A DNA stretch of 64,000 bases from positions 31,916,501 through 31,980,500 of the forward strand of contig NC_132992.1 of the NCBI RefSeq assembly GCF_048564905.1, in the 5' to 3' direction. Shown here piece after piece: positions 23,671-36,080 of the stretch. Every line of letters starts with the position of its first letter. Positions within the stretch are counted from its first letter, which is position 1. A program made the position numbers and the translations under genes. This DNA comes from Vicugna pacos. Its lineage: Eukaryota; Chordata; Mammalia; Artiodactyla; Camelidae. The notes below the pieces were generated by a model. That model saw nothing but the letters and a program-made list of their open reading frames with translations, ran no database searches and was not told where the DNA came from.

Positions 23671-23709
23671 CACAGTGCTGCCAGGTGGTGTGCAGCCTGC
23701 ACCCAAACT
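23671..23709 (+). other. V 23-RSS of TRAV22
   Basis: Heptamer CACAGTG (23671-23677), a 23-base spacer with an E-box CAGGTG, and nonamer ACCCAAACT (23701-23709). Confidence 0.93.
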
Positions 23710-23829
23710 GCAGCTGGGCTGCAGCACCGCCCCTCCGTGGGTGGGCATGTGCCCCCTCAGTAACTTCTGCACCCCTTCGGGGCCTTCAGATTCATAATCC
23801 AGCACTTTTTCCCTCCTAAAATTAAATCC

Positions 23830-26225
23830 CTTAGGTGTGTCATTTCCCTTGATTTTTGTTTTTGTTCTCGCCGTTTTCCTTCCCAGAAGTCCCTTTGCAG
23901 GTATAAAGCTCTAATATGGAGCCATTGTGACAGCTGATAAAGATGTCAATATTCTATGTCCTGTTAAAACAATCCAGTGCTCTAGGCAGGTAACATATAA
24001 ATTACACATAAATTTCTCTGATGGAAAAGGCTTGAAAAAATATATGGTGGTCAACAAATAGAAAGATCTGACTCAGATTTTCTTTTAACTGCACGTGGCT
24101 CTACTTCAAGGAAAAGGGAAGAGAGCGTGTATAATGTTTTTTAAACTTTATATTCAGCTTTTTTATCCCCAGGAAAAACAAACATAATAAATTAACTTTT
24201 GACCATCAGGCTTGTGACATACATGATCAATCTCAGTACTGAGAAGACCCTGTAAGTAGGTACCTGCTCTCCTTTGATGCATGAATAAAGTGAGGATTGC
24301 AGAGCATAAGTGGCTTCACATTATTACTAAATTAGTGAAGCTGGGGTGACATGAGAGCTTATACTCTGAGCTTCCTGCTATAGGAGACTCTTCAGAATCA
24401 CAAAATTCAAATGATTTTAATTGATCCATTTGTTCAATGTGTTTACGTACATCACTGACAAAAATACCCATTTTCTCATATCTAAATAGCTCTTGTAGGG
24501 AATTGTTCACGGATTTGTATTGTTTCTTTAAAACCCATTGCTCAACTTGAAATTTGAATAAACCTATTTCCCATGACTCTAAAATTTCATTCACAGTCTG
24601 AGGAAAAGAGCAGAAGGCCTCCAGGATTACTCTAAAGGAAAACCTTATCTACTGTAGCCAGAGACAGACTTCTGACCACCAAACCTGGAGTTTAAACTGG
24701 CATGAGGAACAATTACAGTGCAGACTGAATTCCAACCAGCTCTGAATTTTGTGTTAATGAAAGTACGGTGATAGGAAGGACAGGAACATGATAATTAAGG
24801 TGAAGACTCAAGAGCGGACTCCAGGAAGCTGGGAGCAGGACCAGCTTTCTGGGCACGGGAGCTGTGAAGTTGCTAAAGCCCCACTCTCAAAAAGAACCCT
24901 TCCCTTGGTTTAACGCTATGGTATTGCTATCTGGAAAGTCTTAAAAATGTTTTCTTTGTACTTGTGTGTTATAAGTGAAGTCCCGTAAATGGATGTACCA
25001 CGTGTGTGGGCGGAGGAGATCCATGGGGCAGCAGGACACCAGACAGCAACACGAGCAGGCTATTTCCTTAGCAGACACAGGCAATATTTAGCCTTTCCTA
25101 GACTTATTCTCACAGAGGTAATGAGAAAGTTCCTAGAAATACAAGTGAATGGGAAAGGTTTTCTTTTGTTTATTTGTGTATTTGTTGTTTTGTTTTTTGC
25201 AGAGGAAGATAATTCTGGAAACTCACACAACTGGAGAACTTTATTAATATCTTAGGAGAAGAATATTAGAGTGGACTTTGAAAGAAAAATGGCAGAGTGT
25301 GGAATCTGAGCCAGCAATAGCCAAGGAAGCAGGAAGATGCGGCAGACTGGATGTTGCCATATGTGATAGATCAAATTCCACTAAGGAGATGAGTCAGTGC
25401 TTGCATTTTAGGAAATGCATTTTGATATGACAGAATGAAATCACTCAAGAATCAGCTTACATGTGGTTGCCATTTCTGAATCTACAACCTGATGTTTTCA
25501 CAGAATTTCTACTCAGTCCTTCAGTCCTTTACAGAACATAAGACATAGCATCCAAATAGATTTCTTAAAGCATGTGAGATTTCTCATTGTGAATCAATGC
25601 AATCTATAAGATCAAAGTGTTTTCTATGGTTGAAATACTAATAATTCATGGAAATTCTCCCTCTTCTCCTTTACTATTGAGGTTTGATTCTTTATTTTTG
25701 TCACAGTTATCTGAACTGAGGGAAGATTCCACATTTTGACTGCTGGCACTGTCAGTTCCTTTGCAATAGCAAGTTCTTGGGCAAGACCAGCTTAGAAGAG
25801 CAGAGGCTGATATAACAGACATTTGAAATATCAAATGATCTTCTCTTTCCTTCTGTGATCTTTGGTTTACATATTCTTTTTAGAGAGAGTTTTCCTTCAC
25901 TACAGATAAATGAAGACGGTGTACTGGCTTAAAAGGGAATCTTTATAGTCTCCTTTTTTTAGAGAGTGAATCATGGTGTGTTTCTGATTTCAAACATGTA
26001 TGCTGGGTCCATTGTTGAGTAACCAGCAACAGCATCTACCTCTGTCCAGCTTCGGAACAACGACTCAGTAGTGTGCAGAGTTATAAATCCTGATCTCTGC
26101 ACTACTAATGTGCATTTCCTCTCCAATCTAAGAGGTAATTTGATCTATTGGTGTTTTTATGCATCTAGTCCCTTACAGGCACAGGGCAAGAAAATATTTA
26201 ACCAGAAAGTTCTGTAGTTAGAGTT
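23830..26225. other. Intergenic DNA between TRAV22 and TRAV13
   Basis: AT-rich, with no further V relic, known repeat or CpG island visible to me. Short open frames have no family signature. Confidence 0.5.
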
Positions 26226-26229
26226 GTGA

Positions 26230-26243
26230 CCACAAGATGGCGG
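26230..26243 (+). promoter_or_regulatory. CTCF-like motif upstream of TRAV13
   Basis: CCACAAGATGGCGG, one mismatch from the core consensus, about 215 bases before the TRAV13 ATG and in V orientation. Confidence 0.55.
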
Positions 26244-26456
26244 TGCACCCCGGCTGATGCAGAACATGTGCAGGGTTCATTTCAGTGGATTCTGAATGAA
26301 TAGGCTTAGGGCAGAAGCAGAGCCTTTTTCTTATTGGCTGGGTAGACAATGTGAGAAACCACTGGTTGTTAGAGAAAAGAAGGGATCACTTGGTAATAGA
26401 AGTAGCTCTTCTGGCTGGAGTTTGCAGTTTGCAATTGATCCCAAATGGGAAGAATA

Positions 26457-26952
26457 ATGAAGACACCTATCGGAGCTTTAATCATGTTCTTGTGGCTGCA
26501 GCTGGACTGTGAGTCAAGGGCTTACGGGAAACAGAGGATATTAGGGGACATTCTTTAGAATGGTCTTATTCTGGTTTCCTCTGGTTACTGTAGAGAAGGA
26601 AAAGTAAATTCTCGTGACCTGACAGCCCTTCTCCTTTCTCTGACTTCTTCTTTCTGCACAGGTGTGAGCCGAGGAGAGAATGTGGAGCAGAGTCCTCCCA
26701 GCCTGAGTGTCCAGGAGGGAAACAGCTCTGTTATCACCTGCACCTACACAGACAGTAATTCAGAGTACTTCCCTTGGTATAAGCAAGAACCTGGCAAAGG
26801 TCTCCGGTTCCTTATAAGCATTCGTTCAAATAAGGTCAAAGAGGAAGACCAAGGACTCACTGTTTTATTGAATAAGACGGCCAAACATCTGTCCCTGCAC
26901 ATCACAGCCGCCCAGCCTGGAGACGCAGCTGTCTACTTCTGTGCAGCAAGTG
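26457..26952 (+). CDS. TRAV13: T-cell receptor alpha variable segment, TRAV13
   Basis: The leader exon 26457-26508 encodes [17 protein letters not shown] and ends at donor gtgagt. A second in-frame ATG 12 bases upstream (26445) is possible, but 26457 gives the usual TRAV13 leader length. A 153-base intron precedes V exon 26662-26952. The mature start [18 protein letters not shown] and motif [18 protein letters not shown] match remembered human TRAV13-1. First cysteine is in VITCTYTDS, core tryptophan in PWYKQEP, and second cysteine in AVYFCAAS. The only weakness is a heptamer substitution. It looks functional. Confidence 0.94.
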
Positions 26953-26991
26953 CACATTGCTTCCCAGGCACCTGCTAGCTGTACTCAAACC
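26953..26991 (+). other. V 23-RSS of TRAV13, variant heptamer
   Basis: Heptamer CACATTG (26953-26959) departs from CACAGTG at position 5. The 23-base spacer has an E-box CACCTG at 26969-26974. Nonamer ACTCAAACC is at 26983-26991. Confidence 0.9.
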
Positions 26992-26999
26992 TGCTACTC

Positions 27000-28580
27000 G
27001 GGCAGTCGCCTTCCTTTGCACAGTCCTTCAAGTGTAGCGTTTGTTATATTGTGGTCTTGCGAGTGGAAACCAATGGATTAGGCATGAAAAGCATCGAATA
27101 AAGAGATTAGGTTCATGATGACCCAGAAAGTGTTAACCATTTTGTTGGATGGCTGTTGCTAACTGTCTTCTTGAAGGGAGTTGGTAATATTTTATTTTGA
27201 AATTGTAAAATTGACTTTACATGTGCTATTCAGACTCCTCTGCTATAAATAACCCCTTGGTATCAATATCACAATCTTTATTATGAATGGGCTTTTAAAT
27301 TCTGTGTTTTGTAAAGAACATTGATTATTTTTCTGATTATGCAACACTGCATACCAAATATAGGAAAATATGTCAAATACAAAAAATATGAAATTGCTAA
27401 TTTTATAATGAGATAATATTGCTAATTTCCAGTCCCTTCTTTTTATAAGTTCTTATTATAATTAAGATCATGATTTTTCCATTTAATATTATATCTTGAA
27501 TTGAGCATTTCCCACTCCATCATCTTCTCACATACCTGCTTTTTAATAAGTCTGCAGGAGATTTAATAAATTATAATTTATATTAATTTTGTTCCTCTAA
27601 ATTTGTGGCAAAACTTGACAACCCTTTTAATGTACTTTGACAACTTTGTTGTTGAGACAATATGATATGGTGACACATTTAGGGTCTAGTTAAGGTGTGT
27701 ATTTTCTGTGTGTTTCAGGGAAATTAGAATTGGAAGTGATTTGAGAATGTGAGCTCTAGGTTAAACTCACAAATCCATTCTCTTTAAAAAGCATGTAAAT
27801 ATCTGTTAAGATTTACTCGCTCACAGAATTTGGAAGACAGGGTTGTGTGTTTTGTTCATTACTGCGTGTGCAGTGCGTAGCACCAACTTTCCACACAGCT
27901 GATCATCAGCAGATGTTTCTTTAAGAAAGAAGGGAAGGTGAATTCTGCTATTTATTGTGCATAATTATTATTTTAGATCTGTAATAGAATTAAGTTATAC
28001 ATTGATTTGCAAAGAATAAAACCTCTTAATAAGTACATTTGGTAATTCCATTATTTAAGAACATATCACTTCTTTCCATTTATAAATGTCTTTGTCGGTA
28101 AAGCTCTGTTGTTTTAAGATAACCAAATTTATTCCTTGACCTGTAATGTTTTATTACCATTATGACTGAATCTTTCTTTCTGGGGTTTATGGAGAAATTT
28201 TTATATGTATTTATCAGTCTCCTTACTATTGTGAATGGATTGCCTAAAAACGTTTGGAATAGTGGCTAATTTAGGGATAGTTTGCTACAGATCTCCCCAC
28301 CTCATCTTCATGCTTTGACTAGATTAAACATTACTCACCACAACCTTCTCTTTAAGAAAGCTATTTACTTTTTTAGTGTTGCACATAAATCAATGGAATG
28401 AAAGAATTGACGTAAATAATGATTCCCTAATTCTCCCTCCTGGGGTCAAGAATAGGCTATTTTCAAGTTCTCTCCTATTGTTCCCAAGAGGGGGTGTATA
28501 ATGGGTAAGGGTGAGATGATTCTTCTTGGTTGAATTGTGTTAGTTATGCGCTAACTGGCTTGTTCTCACAGGGAAATCAT
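27000..28580. other. Intergenic AT-rich DNA, no gene
   Basis: Nothing with a clear signature; no V, RSS, SINE or LTR recognised. Confidence 0.5.
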
Positions 28581-28866
28581 CAGATTAAATCAGGTTGAAT
28601 ACATTTTGTAGTAAAATTGCAGCCCAGCTCCGCAACCGGCTTATTTCCCTCCCTGCACTCACTAGCTCCTGTCCAGTAAGAGAGGCCCCTCTTGGTTGGC
28701 TTATTTCCTGTAAGACTGACAATGGCGTGAGAGGGAAGATGGAGAGAGAAGGTTTATATTTTATTGGTTTACTCTTCTTAAACCAAGTCAGAAGAGAGCG
28801 AGGGTGCAATTATTATAGGCTTTACTGCTCTGTGGTACTTGGGTGAGAAGTTTTTCAAAGGAAGTA

Positions 28867-28893
28867 AAAAAAAAAAAAAAAGAAAAGAAAAGC
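28867..28893 (+). repeat. A-rich tract, possible retroposon tail
   Basis: A run of about 17 adenines with G interruptions, immediately 5' of the CpG-rich segment. It may be the 3' tail of a retroposed sequence at about 28585-28866 that I cannot assign. Confidence 0.4.
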
Positions 28894-29079
28894 TCTGTGC
28901 GGTGTGCAGAGTCAGTCATCATCAGCTCTGATTCAGACACCCCCACGCTTTAAACCTTCACCACGGTTGGTGTCCCTGTTTCCTACTGTCTCTGACAATT
29001 GACTACAGACTACATCGCCTTCTCTTGATCCTGCAAAACCTGTCTGGGTGCCCACAGTCTCCCTTTTGCCTGCTTTCCA

Positions 29080-29465
29080 TAAGAAGTGCTGACTTCTCAA
29101 ACTTGGGTGGTTTCTCCAGGCCCGCAGAGTGGGGCCGCCTTCTGCGCATGCTCGCTGGCCATCTGCGAAGGCTCGCTCCGGCTGCCGCCCTTCGCGCACT
29201 GGGAGGGGCCAGGGCGCGGGTGGCGCTCGGCTGCGCTGCTGGGCGCTGGCCGTGGCCTTGGGACACTTTTGGTGGTTGGCAGGCAAGGCGTCCCCAGGGG
29301 CTGGCGGGCAGGTCCTGATGGAGTCTGTGCCCTGGTAGTAGGACCCTTGTCCCTTTAAAGCCCTCCTGGCGCCCTGGTTGCTGTTCTCCCAGGTGCTCCC
29401 CACTCCCAGCTGCCAGCACCCCTCAGTATTCTGGATGCGGCCAGAAGGGGGCAGGTCTCTTTGGC
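29080..29465. other. CpG-rich island-like segment of unknown origin
   Basis: GC-rich, CpG-containing sequence (ccgcagagtggggccgcctt, tgcgcatgctcgctggccat, gaggggccagggcgcgggtg) unlike the AT-rich flanks. Long frames are open on both strands, as expected by chance at high GC; none resembles a family I know. It could be part of an old element's promoter or a relic of a foreign promoter. A CTCF-like motif lies at its 3' edge. It is not a V segment. Confidence 0.5.
29440..29454 (+). promoter_or_regulatory. CTCF-like motif not attached to a V promoter
   Basis: Core CCAGAAGGGGGCAG fits the consensus with one mismatch. It lies 2.8 kb upstream of the TRAV14/DV4 leader, at the 3' edge of the CpG-rich segment. 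Confidence 0.5.
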
Positions 29466-31493
29466 AGCCTCCCTCAGAGCTGGACAGCAACGCTCATTCA
29501 CAGGCTCTCACTCTCCCTTATGAAGAAATCACGGGCCTAGAATGTTTCTCTTGGCGCTGAGCTGTGTTCATTGTGGGCAGGGGTGACAGAAGTTCCAGCA
29601 CCCTGTCTGAGACTGGACACACTGAAGAGGGTTAGAGGAACAGTATCACTTTACCCTTGTCACGCGTCCCCGGGGGTAGTTCATTTCAGTTCTAACATTG
29701 CATTTGTTCTTTGCACTTTTTCAGAAGACAGAGGGATGATAAGAATAGTGAAGTCATTAAGTGAAAGCAAAACTTCGTAAAACTGTTCCGAAGAAACTTG
29801 CTCCCCTATACAGACATACACTGAAAGGCACAGGTAGTAAACAGCATCAAGTTGATTATTGACTATCATGAGTGTTGAGGTTTTTTGGCAAAAGAATGCT
29901 TCAGCCCAGGTAAAACAGTAAAAATACTACAACTAGTACATACTCATAACCCACAGGGAAATCGCAATTGTTTAAATCCTTTTCGAAATACACAACATGT
30001 TTCCTAGAGATGGCATCCAGTTCATATGCCACCTTTACAGATTTTTATGGGATTTTGTTCATTGTAAAAAAGCCGTGAAGTGACCCCATTCTTTGCCATC
30101 CTACAATGTTCCCCACCAGTGTGTGTTGAATGTTGCAGCCACTACGTCTCTACTGTGATGCCTTCTCTCTGGAGGGTTTTGGGAACAGTCCACGCGAGAT
30201 GATTAGGCTTCATCAGGCAATGTCCTGGCTTTGGTATATTGTGTCCTCATGGATCAAACAAGTCAATCAGTCCTAATGATTCTTTACAAAATTGTGGCCA
30301 CATTTTGTGCATTTAAGATGGAATTATTGGATTTCTCCATGGATTTATCTTTATACTCTAGAAGAGGTTCTTGCATCAGGACGTAAGTCAGAAAGGGATA
30401 TTTAGCATAACAATCTTCTCCATCATTTTTTCCTAGCCTCCGCAGAGTATTTTATGCTGTGAGATTTTGACTTTATGACAAAAATTTCTTTGGGCAGCAT
30501 GAAGACATCATATAACTCATGTATTTGGAGTCCATTTTTAATAAGCATACATGAGATACACTGGAAGGTTAAGAAAATGTTAAGACGGTTAAAAAACTTC
30601 ATCGTCTCCATGGAATTTAGAACTGTGGACTGTGTTAAAAATCTATAACTACCTCCGTTGTTTATTTTTTTGTAATTTAATATGCCCAAGAGAGATCCAC
30701 AAGGTCAGCTACTTGAGTTCATTTTGCTTCTGCTAATGACTAGTTTTAAAGGGAGTTTAGAGTAGTTATTGCATAAGTAGCCTGGCATTGTTTCTCTTCA
30801 ATTTTTGAGGTGAGATTATTTTACAACATATTAATTTAGAATTTGGTATGAGAGTGTCCAAAAGATCGGTTCAAATCATGGAAGCATTTTGAGTAACAGA
30901 AATACAGTCATGAGGTCCCTTCACTGAGAAGCGTAACAAAGTTGCATACTATGAGGGGAAATGAATATTTTTTTATTGGTTAACCAATTTAGAGATGAAT
31001 GTTGGGTATTTTAGATTGGAGAACAATGTGGACTTTATGTAGTACCGTCTGATGAAACAGACTTTCCAGAGCAAGATCTGAAGATGCTTCAACCAGTTTA
31101 GCTGAGGCTGGACTGACGTTGAGACAGGAGCGTGTTTTGTTTAACCACATTAAGAGGGAGGCCGTGATAGGCGACGGGTCTTTGTTGTTTGCCATATTGT
31201 TTGGTAATATCCCTAGACGTGATTTTCTGTTTATATTCATACAGAAGGAAAGGTTTATTACAATCAGTGGTGATCTTATGATCAGCTGTTCTCTGGAGAT
31301 GTATGAGGTCGCCTATGATATATTCCCCGTGGAGCTGGGCGTATAGAATATAGAGGCTTCTCGTGGCTCTTTTAGAGTTCCAATAGAGTTAATGGGAAAA
31401 GAACAAATCAAGATTTGATATCCTATTGTCCAAACTCTGGCATCTCTTCCGGCCTTTCTGAACAGAGCTGGGCTATCAAAACTAAATGGAATC

Positions 31494-31620
31494 AGGGAGG
31501 GTATAGCTCAGTGGTAGAGTATGTGCTTAGCATGCACGAGGTCCTGGGTTCAATCCTCAGTCCCTCCATTAAAAAAAAAAAAACAACCTAATTACCTCCC
31601 CCTCAAAACAAAAACAAAAT
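31494..31620 (+). repeat. tRNA-derived SINE of camelid (Vic-1 type)
   Basis: Pol III A-box (tagctcagtggtagag, 31504) and B-box (ggttcaatcc, 31547) are followed by an A-rich tail and the segment acctaattacctccccc. The same tail appears in reverse in the copy at 39991. The head resembles a tRNA-Ala. As I remember it, this is the camelid-specific SINE and the main basis for the host call. Confidence 0.88.
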
Positions 31621-32110
31621 GGAGAAGAGAACGGGACCTCTGTTGTGACAAGAACCCTTGGACTTCATTCTGGTCTCTGCAAAGGGAGATTACCTTTCCT
31701 CTTGCTACTTGGTCTCAAGGGAGGTCAGTGAGCAGACACTGTTAGTGAGGAATTATATTGATTGCTGTATCAATATGTAGGTTGAAAAAACTTCAGTAAT
31801 TAGTCCAAACAGCTTTGCCTTCTTATTATAAATTGATTTAGTTCTACCTTAGGTGAAAGAGCATCATACATAGGTGTGAGGATAGGTGGTCATTATCTTT
31901 TACATTGTTTCCATAATTCGTTACTTGTAGTATTTTAAAATAAGCTCCATCACAGATGCATAGCTGAGCATAGCAGTTGATGGAACCACCAATCTCCCTT
32001 TTAATATAAAATTTAACTTGTGTTTATTTTCAGATGTAATTCCTATCAATTGCTTAATGCAAAAGGAAGTTTGGGTTGAGGGAGACTCTCACGTAGTCCA
32101 CAGAGGAGTT

Positions 32111-32118
32111 TGACGTCA
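32111..32118 (+). promoter_or_regulatory. Perfect CRE palindrome upstream of TRAV14/DV4
   Basis: TGACGTCA lies 160 bases before the ATG at 32278, a plausible CREB/ATF site. An ETS-type core (cttcctgtt) is near 32154. Confidence 0.65.
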
Positions 32119-32277
32119 CCCACATCAACTTGCTGCAGCAGCAAACCCCTGCTTCCTGTTCTGAGGCAGCAGCAGCACATAGACCAGTGAGTCTCCCCTC
32201 ATCCTGTCGGGCTAGCCTCACCTTGCACAGCCCTCAAATGGAAGAAGACGTTTTCCATCTGGTGGAAGACCTGAAAC

Positions 32278-32790
32278 ATGCTTCTCTCCAGCCTTCTGAA
32301 GGTGGCCATGGCTTCATGCTGGCTAGGTAGGGATGGTCCCAGGGTACTGTGCCTCCTCTATGACCTGAAGACTGAGGGTAGCTGTCTTATGGGTACCTTG
32401 GGAAGGAAGGGGTAGTAGGGTGTAAAATAGGATTTCTTTGCTCCACAGTATTTATTCCTAAATTTCTGATTCCATGTTTATTTCTTCAGGATCCAGCATT
32501 GCCCAGAAGGTAACTCAAGACCAGCCACCAATGTTAGTGCAGGAGAAGGAGGCTGTGACCCTGAACTGCACATACGACACCAGTGAGCCAACTTATAGTT
32601 TATTCTGGTACAAGCAGCCCAGCAGTGGGGCGATGACTTTCCTAATTGGTCAGGACTCTCATAACCAGCAAAACGCCACAGAAGGTCGCTACTCATTGAA
32701 TTTCCAGAAGGCAAGCAAATCCATCAAACTCGTCATCTCAGCCTCACAGCTGGAGGACTCTGCAGTGTATTTCTGTGCACTGAGTGAGCC
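32278..32790 (+). CDS. TRAV14DV4: T-cell receptor alpha/delta variable segment, TRAV14/DV4
   Basis: The leader exon 32278-32326 encodes [16 protein letters not shown] and ends at donor gtaggg. A 163-base intron precedes V exon 32490-32790. The mature protein begins near [18 protein letters not shown]. Motifs [21 protein letters not shown] and [20 protein letters not shown] match remembered human TRAV14/DV4 very closely. First cysteine is in TLNCTYDTS, core tryptophan in LFWYKQP, and second cysteine in [10 protein letters not shown]. In human this segment joins both TRAJ and TRDD/TRDJ, so it can serve alpha or delta chains; that is inferred here from orthology. The frame is open and the RSS close to consensus. 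It looks functional. Confidence 0.95.
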
Positions 32791-32829
32791 CACAGTGCGA
32801 GGTGTGTTGGAGGGAGGTGTATCAAAACC
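32791..32829 (+). other. V 23-RSS of TRAV14/DV4
   Basis: Heptamer CACAGTG (32791-32797), a 23-base spacer, and nonamer ATCAAAACC (32821-32829). Confidence 0.94.
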
Positions 32830-33829
32830 CAGGGCTCTGCTTGGTCCATCCACCTGCTGTAGGGACCAGGCCAGGGTATTGCCATCACAGACAGGAAGTG
32901 GCGAGGGCTGTGGCAGCACAGGTGTGGGGTTAGAGGGAAGACACTCATTCTAAGAAAATATTTCTCTAGATTCACAGACTGTATCCAGAGCTATCATTCA
33001 TCAAAAACATCCTTAACCCTGAAAATGTGGATTTAAATTATTTATTGAAGACAAAGAACAGCCACATAAAATCTTTGCTATTTAGTGATTAGATTGTGCT
33101 AGAAGAACTGACTGAGGAAATTTAGAAATAACCTGACTCAAAAATTAGTCAAAAATGTGTGAATTGTTGGATTTTCAGATCAATTTGTTCAATAAATATT
33201 TATTGACTGTATATTATATTATATTACAGGCATTGTTCGGAGTGAGGAAGATCATGAAATCTCTGCGTGGCTTTCCTCTTTTTGAGTATCACGCTGTCTT
33301 ACACTGTTGAATGAATTTGTTTATTTTACTTTATTAGCTGAGTTAATGGTACTCATTTACTTTCTAAGCTGCTTATTGTGTCACCAACTTTGTGCTAATA
33401 CTCATTCCATCTTATTAACACCTCGAGCATGGAAGAGTTCAATTTTCGTAATGTAGGTTTAGCTGCCTCTCACCAGTCTTACCCAGAAAATGATCAATAA
33501 TTTGTGGTTCTTAGAGGGACGTTGGGAAGGAGCAGAATATGAATTCTCCTCTTTGTGTGCTCCTGCCCTTCAATGCACCACTCCTCCAAAAGCATTTTTT
33601 GTCATCATGTGGCTGATTTTGCACACGTCCAGGACCTCTTTGTTCAATCAATGTTCTACAAAACCAAAGACTCCTTCTTTCCAATTTCCTTCTCCTACCT
33701 CGGACCCCATTTTCTCAGTGCCTGAAAATTTGAACAATAATGGATGATTTATAAGTGATCTTGTAACAGCCTCTTCTACTTGCATTTGGAAGTTGTGTAG
33801 AGTAGAAATCTTAAAAAGAGCATCTTAAG

Positions 33830-34430
33830 ATTTTTAAAAATATTTAACCATTTTAACAGACTTTTTACCATATGAACCATTTTAAGTGTACAGTCCAGTG
33901 ATATTAAGTACATTGACATGGTTGTTCTACCAGCAGCACATCCATCTCTATAGTTCTTTTTCATCTTGAAATACTGAAAATTTGTATTCATTAAACAGTA
34001 AGTCCCCATTCTTCTGTCCCTCCAGCCTTAGACCATTACTGTTCTCCTTTCTCTTTCTATGAGTTTGGCTACTTCAGACAGCCAGGGCAAGTGCAATCGT
34101 GCAATATTGGTCATTTTGTGACTTACTTAGCATAATGTACTCAAGTTTCATCCAGAGGTACATATGTTAGAATTTCTTTCCTTTTTAAGATTGAATAATA
34201 TTCCAGTGTATGTACGTACCACGTTTTGTCTACCCATTTATGTGTTGATGGATATTTGGGTTGCTTCCACTCTTTGGTGGAAACATGGATATAAAAATAT
34301 CTCAATATTTTGGGGATGTGTATCCCAATTCTTTCAAATTTTTTCAGTACATAATTAGAAGTGGAAATGCTGGATCATATGACAATTCTATTTTTAAATT
34401 TTTGAGAAACATTTCTACTGCTTAACTTGA
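33830..34430 (-). repeat. L1 3' fragment, antisense, old
   Basis: Antisense L1 3' sequence: 'gaaccattttaagtgtacag' (33876), 'tgacttacttagcataatgt' (34120), and the tgatggatatttgggttgct stretch. Confidence 0.8.
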
Positions 34431-35089
34431 ACAATGATGCTCTATTTCAAGGAACAGGGAGAGTGAGTGTTCACTAAGCTGCAGTCCCTTGGTGGTTCAC
34501 TTACACCTAGAAGAGTCTGTCACCCTTGCTATAGAGCATTGCTGCTCAGATACCTAATAATTGGTCTGAAAGGAATGGTCAAGGCACTGCCTAGTGGTCA
34601 GCTCCTGAATGGCATTTGGGTATGCTTCATAAAGTTTCTTTCTTCTTTTGTGAAAGAGGCAAATCTACAATTCTTTAATCATTTTTATTAGTTCAGTTTG
34701 CATAAATAAAGAACCTGTTAACAGACTGTCTTAAAGTATTCCGAAGGATCAAGAAGAAGTAATATTTCTGCCCTCTGGTCTCTCTCAAATTTACTCTGAA
34801 AATAATCTATAATAGACAAAACAGGGACCAGTTTTTGGTATCAGAGATATTTGTGTTCAAAATGTTTAGTTCTGCCAAGAACTTCCTAGACACTTGTGAG
34901 CTTTGTTTCATTATTATATAAAACAGGAGAGTGATATATGATTTAATATTTTATTGTGACAATTTACCAATAATGTAGCTACAGAGATTGACAGTAACAG
35001 ATGATTAGTTAATCAGGGTAATCTTAATAGGTCCAGAGAAAGCATTCATTCTTGATTAGAAATTGTCAATGATTTAGAAATTGAAGGGA

Positions 35090-35770
35090 ATTTTCTCAAT
35101 TTAATAAAGAGCCTCTACAAAAAACTATATCAAATGTCACACTTGATGGTGAATGAATGAATGTTTTCCCCCTAATTTCAGGACTAGGAGAAGAATTTTG
35201 GCTCTCACCACTTGTATCTAATATTTTGCTAGGGACTCTAGCCAGTGCAATAAGGCAAGAGAATGAAACAAAAGACATACAGTTTGGAAAGGAAGAACTG
35301 AACATATCTTTATTCAGAGATAGCCTTATTGTCTGAGTAGAAAATTCAGGGAACTCTATAAAAAAGATAGTAGAGCAAATAATTATGTTTGAAAAAGTCA
35401 AATATACAACCACCTTATGCTTTAGCCATTCCGCTTCCAGATATTGACCCAAGAGAAATGAAAGCATATGTCTATTTTAAAAACTGGGTACACAAATGTT
35501 ATCCTTACAAAAAAAATTGGATCCTACGAATGTTAGCTTTATTTGTAACAGCCCCAGACTGGAACTATCTGAAATGATTGTCAACAGGTGAACAGGTAAA
35601 TGAATTGTTTTATATCTATGTAACGGAATACTACTCAGCAACACAAAGGAATGATCCATTGATAGTTATAACCATGAAAGAATCTTAAAATAATTATGCT
35701 GCGTGAAATAAGCTAGACAAAAGAGAACATATGATTCCATTTATATCATATAAAACATACAAACTAGTTA
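35090..35770 (+). repeat. L1 ORF2 fragment, sense, internally deleted
   Basis: Sense-oriented decayed L1. The part near 35215-35290 resembles the reverse-transcriptase region with 'gccagtgcaataaggcaaga' (35242). It then jumps to the C-terminal/3' part near 35405 ('taacggaatactactcagca', 35621), so an internal piece is missing. No long frame survives. Confidence 0.75.
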
Positions 35771-35999
35771 ATCAGATCATTCTATAGGGATTTTAAAACT
35801 TCAGTTATGATATTTCTTTTGTTTTCACATTTTATGATTCTGAAATTCAGGATAATTTGACTATTGATAAGATAATGTGACTTTTTTCCCATAAAAAGCT
35901 TTTTATTAAAAAGATACATGTCTTACAAAGGATATTATTTTAGGACTGAGAAAATATTTTGTTTCAAGTAGTAGTGAGTCCTCAGTGAAAGACCCCTCC

Positions 36000-36080
36000 T
36001 TCACTATTTTTTGTTCAGTATAGCAAATATTTACTGAGCATGCAATAAATGTCAGTCACTACTGTTCCATAAATTGGGGT
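36000..36080 (+). repeat. Probable L2/MIR-type 3' remnant
   Basis: Resembles the ancient 'caaatatttactgagcatgc' signature at 36024. Weak, by eye. Confidence 0.4.

Noticed and set aside
28933-29490. 185-codon minus-strand frame and several plus-strand frames
   Set aside because: All lie in the CpG-rich patch, where stop codons are rare by chance. No domain, no consistent frame, overlapping frames on both strands.
31494-31568. Possible tRNA-Ala gene
   Set aside because: Has A and B boxes, but an A-rich tail and SINE-specific 3' segment follow, and a second reverse copy lies at 39991. It is a SINE.
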